64,000 nt of DNA from Vulcanimicrobiota bacterium (GTDB taxonomy: Bacteria > Pseudomonadota > Gammaproteobacteria > Xanthomonadales > Rhodanobacteraceae). The stretch spans positions 62,001 to 126,000 of the forward strand of contig CAJCJD010000246.1 of assembly GCA_903970555.1 (NCBI GenBank). The letters are read 5' to 3'. Below the pieces are notes generated by a model. It did not search any database. It saw nothing but the letters and a program-made list of their open reading frames with translations, and had not been told where the DNA came from. This document shows positions 62,705 through 64,000 of this stretch, piece by piece; position 1 is the first letter of the stretch, and each line of letters begins with the position of its first letter. The position numbers and the translations under genes were made by a program.

Positions 62705-63214
62705 TTAAGTAGACAGGGTCATTTCGATCTCAAAAATATCGGGCGTATGCGGATACGGTGTTGTGTTGCCAGTCCGGACGAATCCGTTGCGCTCGTAGAA
62801 GGAGATGCCTGCAGTATTGCTGCTCGTCACGAGCAGACGGAGCGTTCGTATACCTCCTTCTTGGGCCCAGCGGCGAATGGCGTTCAGCAGATCCGACCCA
62901 ACTCCACGTCGACGACCGGCCGGTGCCACCCACATTGAAATCACCTCGGCCACTGCGGGGTTTTCGCTGTCGCGAAAGCATGCGACGAGGCCTAAGGCTT
63001 TTTCATCTTCAAGTGCGAAGAAGCCAACGCGATTCTGCCCATCGAGAGATTTCGCACGATTTAGCCAGTCCTGGTCGGCAAGCAACGCTTCGCGCTCATA
63101 AGTACTACCAAATGAGAGCGGATCCTGCTTTAAGGCGGCCAGCCGAATGGCTTTATATGTTTGAGCGGACTGCGCTTGGATACGAACCAACTTAATCAAG
63201 TCTGTTACCCCCAA
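62705..63214 (-). CDS. GNAT-family N-acetyltransferase
   Basis: About 169 residues. The acetyl-CoA-binding motif A is clear: WVAPAGRRRGVGSDLLNAIR. The N-terminal strand (IKLVRIQAQSAQTYKAIRLA) and C-terminal segment (NTAGISFYERNGFVRTG) are typical of the fold. The frame starts at a TTG (63214), and no ATG is available near it; an in-frame TTG at 63199 lies 8 nt after GGGGG, so the exact start is uncertain. The acceptor amine is unknown. Confidence 0.87.
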   Translation of the reverse strand: MGVTDLIKLVRIQAQSAQTYKAIRLAALKQDPLSFGSTYEREALLADQDWLNRAKSLDGQNRVGFFALEDEKALGLVACFRDSENPAVAEVISMWVAPAGRRRGVGSDLLNAIRRWAQEGGIRTLRLLVTSSNTAGISFYERNGFVRTGNTTPYPHTPDIFEIEMTLST

Positions 63215-63290
63215 ACGAGTTCGTTAATCCTTCCCGTTTTCACACAGCCACTTGAAAACGGCCCACTTTAAGTGGCGAGCATCTCCCTGC

Positions 63291-64000
63291 CTAGACGCCG
63301 GCTTTGCCGACACTCGCCATCAAGTCATCAAGGTGTGAAAGGAACAGTTGGAGAATCGGCGACTGATTCGATTCACTGTAACCCACGACAAGGTCGATCG
63401 TAGGTGCGTTGTCGGCCAAGGGCCGACTGACGACCGACCATGGCATGAGAGGTTCCACGTAGGATGGTATTAGCGCGATACCGCGCGTGGATGCCACTAA
63501 GGACATCACCATCGCGGGATTGTCGACCAGCTGGGATGGTGTGATCTTCACTCCCGCATGTTCGAGGTATTGGTCGATGACCGAACGCAGCACTCTCGCC
63601 TTGTTCGCCATAGCGATGAAAGGCTGACCGATGAGATCCTTCGCGCGCACGGAGGTGCGCGCGGTCAGCGGATGATCGCTCGGCATCAAAGCGACCAACT
63701 GCTCTTTTGAAACACGCCGATAGGTCAGATCGAAGTCGGGTTCGGCGCGCATGAATGCAATATCCAGCCGACCGCGCGCTACCGCTTCGCCAAGGTCGGG
63801 CGAGTAGTCACTGGATACTGTCACGTCGATATTGGGCAATTCCGCGCGAAGCACACGCATGGCCTCTGGCAACCATGTCATTTCCTGGCCGGTGAGAAAC
63901 CCCATGCTGAAACGTTGCTTTGCAGGTTGTGCGGCACGTCGCGCTGCCGCCACCGCGGCCTCCACCTGATTGAGCGCCAGCCGCGCGTGATCCAGGAATG
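63291..64000 (-). CDS. LysR-family regulator, 5'-truncated by window edge
   Basis: The C-terminal part of a LysR regulator; the frame continues to the right edge, where the codons read ...HARLALNQVEAAVAAARRAA, so the start and the HTH are outside the window. The effector-binding domain is complete (FSMGFLTGQEMTWLPEAMRV, SDYSPDLGEAVARGRLDIAF, LVASTRGIALIPSYVEPLMP). The GTG/ATG-like internal start at 63965 is not real. This form resembles regulators of aromatic-acid genes (CatR/BenM type), but its target is not visible. Confidence 0.9.
   Translation of the reverse strand, partial: FLDHARLALNQVEAAVAAARRAAQPAKQRFSMGFLTGQEMTWLPEAMRVLRAELPNIDVTVSSDYSPDLGEAVARGRLDIAFMRAEPDFDLTYRRVSKEQLVALMPSDHPLTARTSVRAKDLIGQPFIAMANKARVLRSVIDQYLEHAGVKITPSQLVDNPAMVMSLVASTRGIALIPSYVEPLMPWSVVSRPLADNAPTIDLVVGYSESNQSPILQLFLSHLDDLMASVGKAGV

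Overview
The window looks like chromosomal DNA of a Gram-negative gammaproteobacterium of the Xanthomonadales, most likely Rhodanobacteraceae (Dyella, Luteibacter, Frateuria or Rhodanobacter type). This is inferred from moderately high GC, a TonB-dependent receptor beside polysaccharide-degrading enzymes, REP-type palindromes between genes, many signal-peptide enzymes, and a giant trimeric autotransporter with an extended signal peptide. No rRNA, tRNA, CRISPR array, prophage or insertion sequence was seen.

Left part (1-25.3 kb). A glycan-scavenging locus comes first: the 3' part of a TonB-dependent receptor, an APC permease, a secreted GH2 enzyme of the exo-beta-D-glucosaminidase subgroup, a LacI regulator and a sulfotransferase, closed by a clear rho-independent terminator. 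It is followed by a CPBP membrane protease, a secreted GH51 arabinofuranosidase, a small hypothetical protein, a BaeSR-like two-component system with a secreted S41 peptidase, a DUF6249/ECF sigma/membrane-anchored regulator operon, a class C beta-lactamase-like hydrolase, a TetR-esterase divergon with a visible operator, a GH29 alpha-L-fucosidase, and three unrecognised minus-strand genes.

Middle part (25.3-47 kb) is the most unusual. It holds a small-protein locus with a strongly folded leader and a 34-codon ORF, then two very large minus-strand genes of about 8.4 kb each. The first encodes a 2,787-residue secreted protein joining a GH2-type region, Ig, discoidin, DUF1566, FN3 and duplicated malectin modules to a C-terminal GH64-type beta-1,3-glucanase. 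The second encodes a 2,820-residue YadA-like adhesin, followed by a lipoprotein with BamE-like and OmpA domains, an unknown protein and a DUF4019 protein. A small RcsB-like HTH gene lies upstream of the adhesin, and a sequence matching the enterobacterial RcsAB box at 13 of 14 positions lies between them. Tandem 14-bp palindromes precede the giant glycosidase.

Right part (47-64 kb). Two divergent regulator/enzyme pairs (TetR with an alpha/beta hydrolase; LysR with a quinone oxidoreductase) lead into genes for an AhpD-like protein, a tautomerase remnant, a short-chain dehydrogenase and a protoglobin. Then a LysR regulator with two DNA-binding domains faces a six-gene catabolic operon: an amidohydrolase, a 4,5-dihydroxyphthalate decarboxylase-like protein, a DctA-like carrier, an OprB-like porin, LigK aldolase and LigJ hydratase. 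These resemble the lower protocatechuate/gallate 4,5-cleavage pathway, but no ring-cleaving dioxygenase is present in the window. The window ends with an NTF2-like protein, a GNAT acetyltransferase and the 3' part of another LysR gene.
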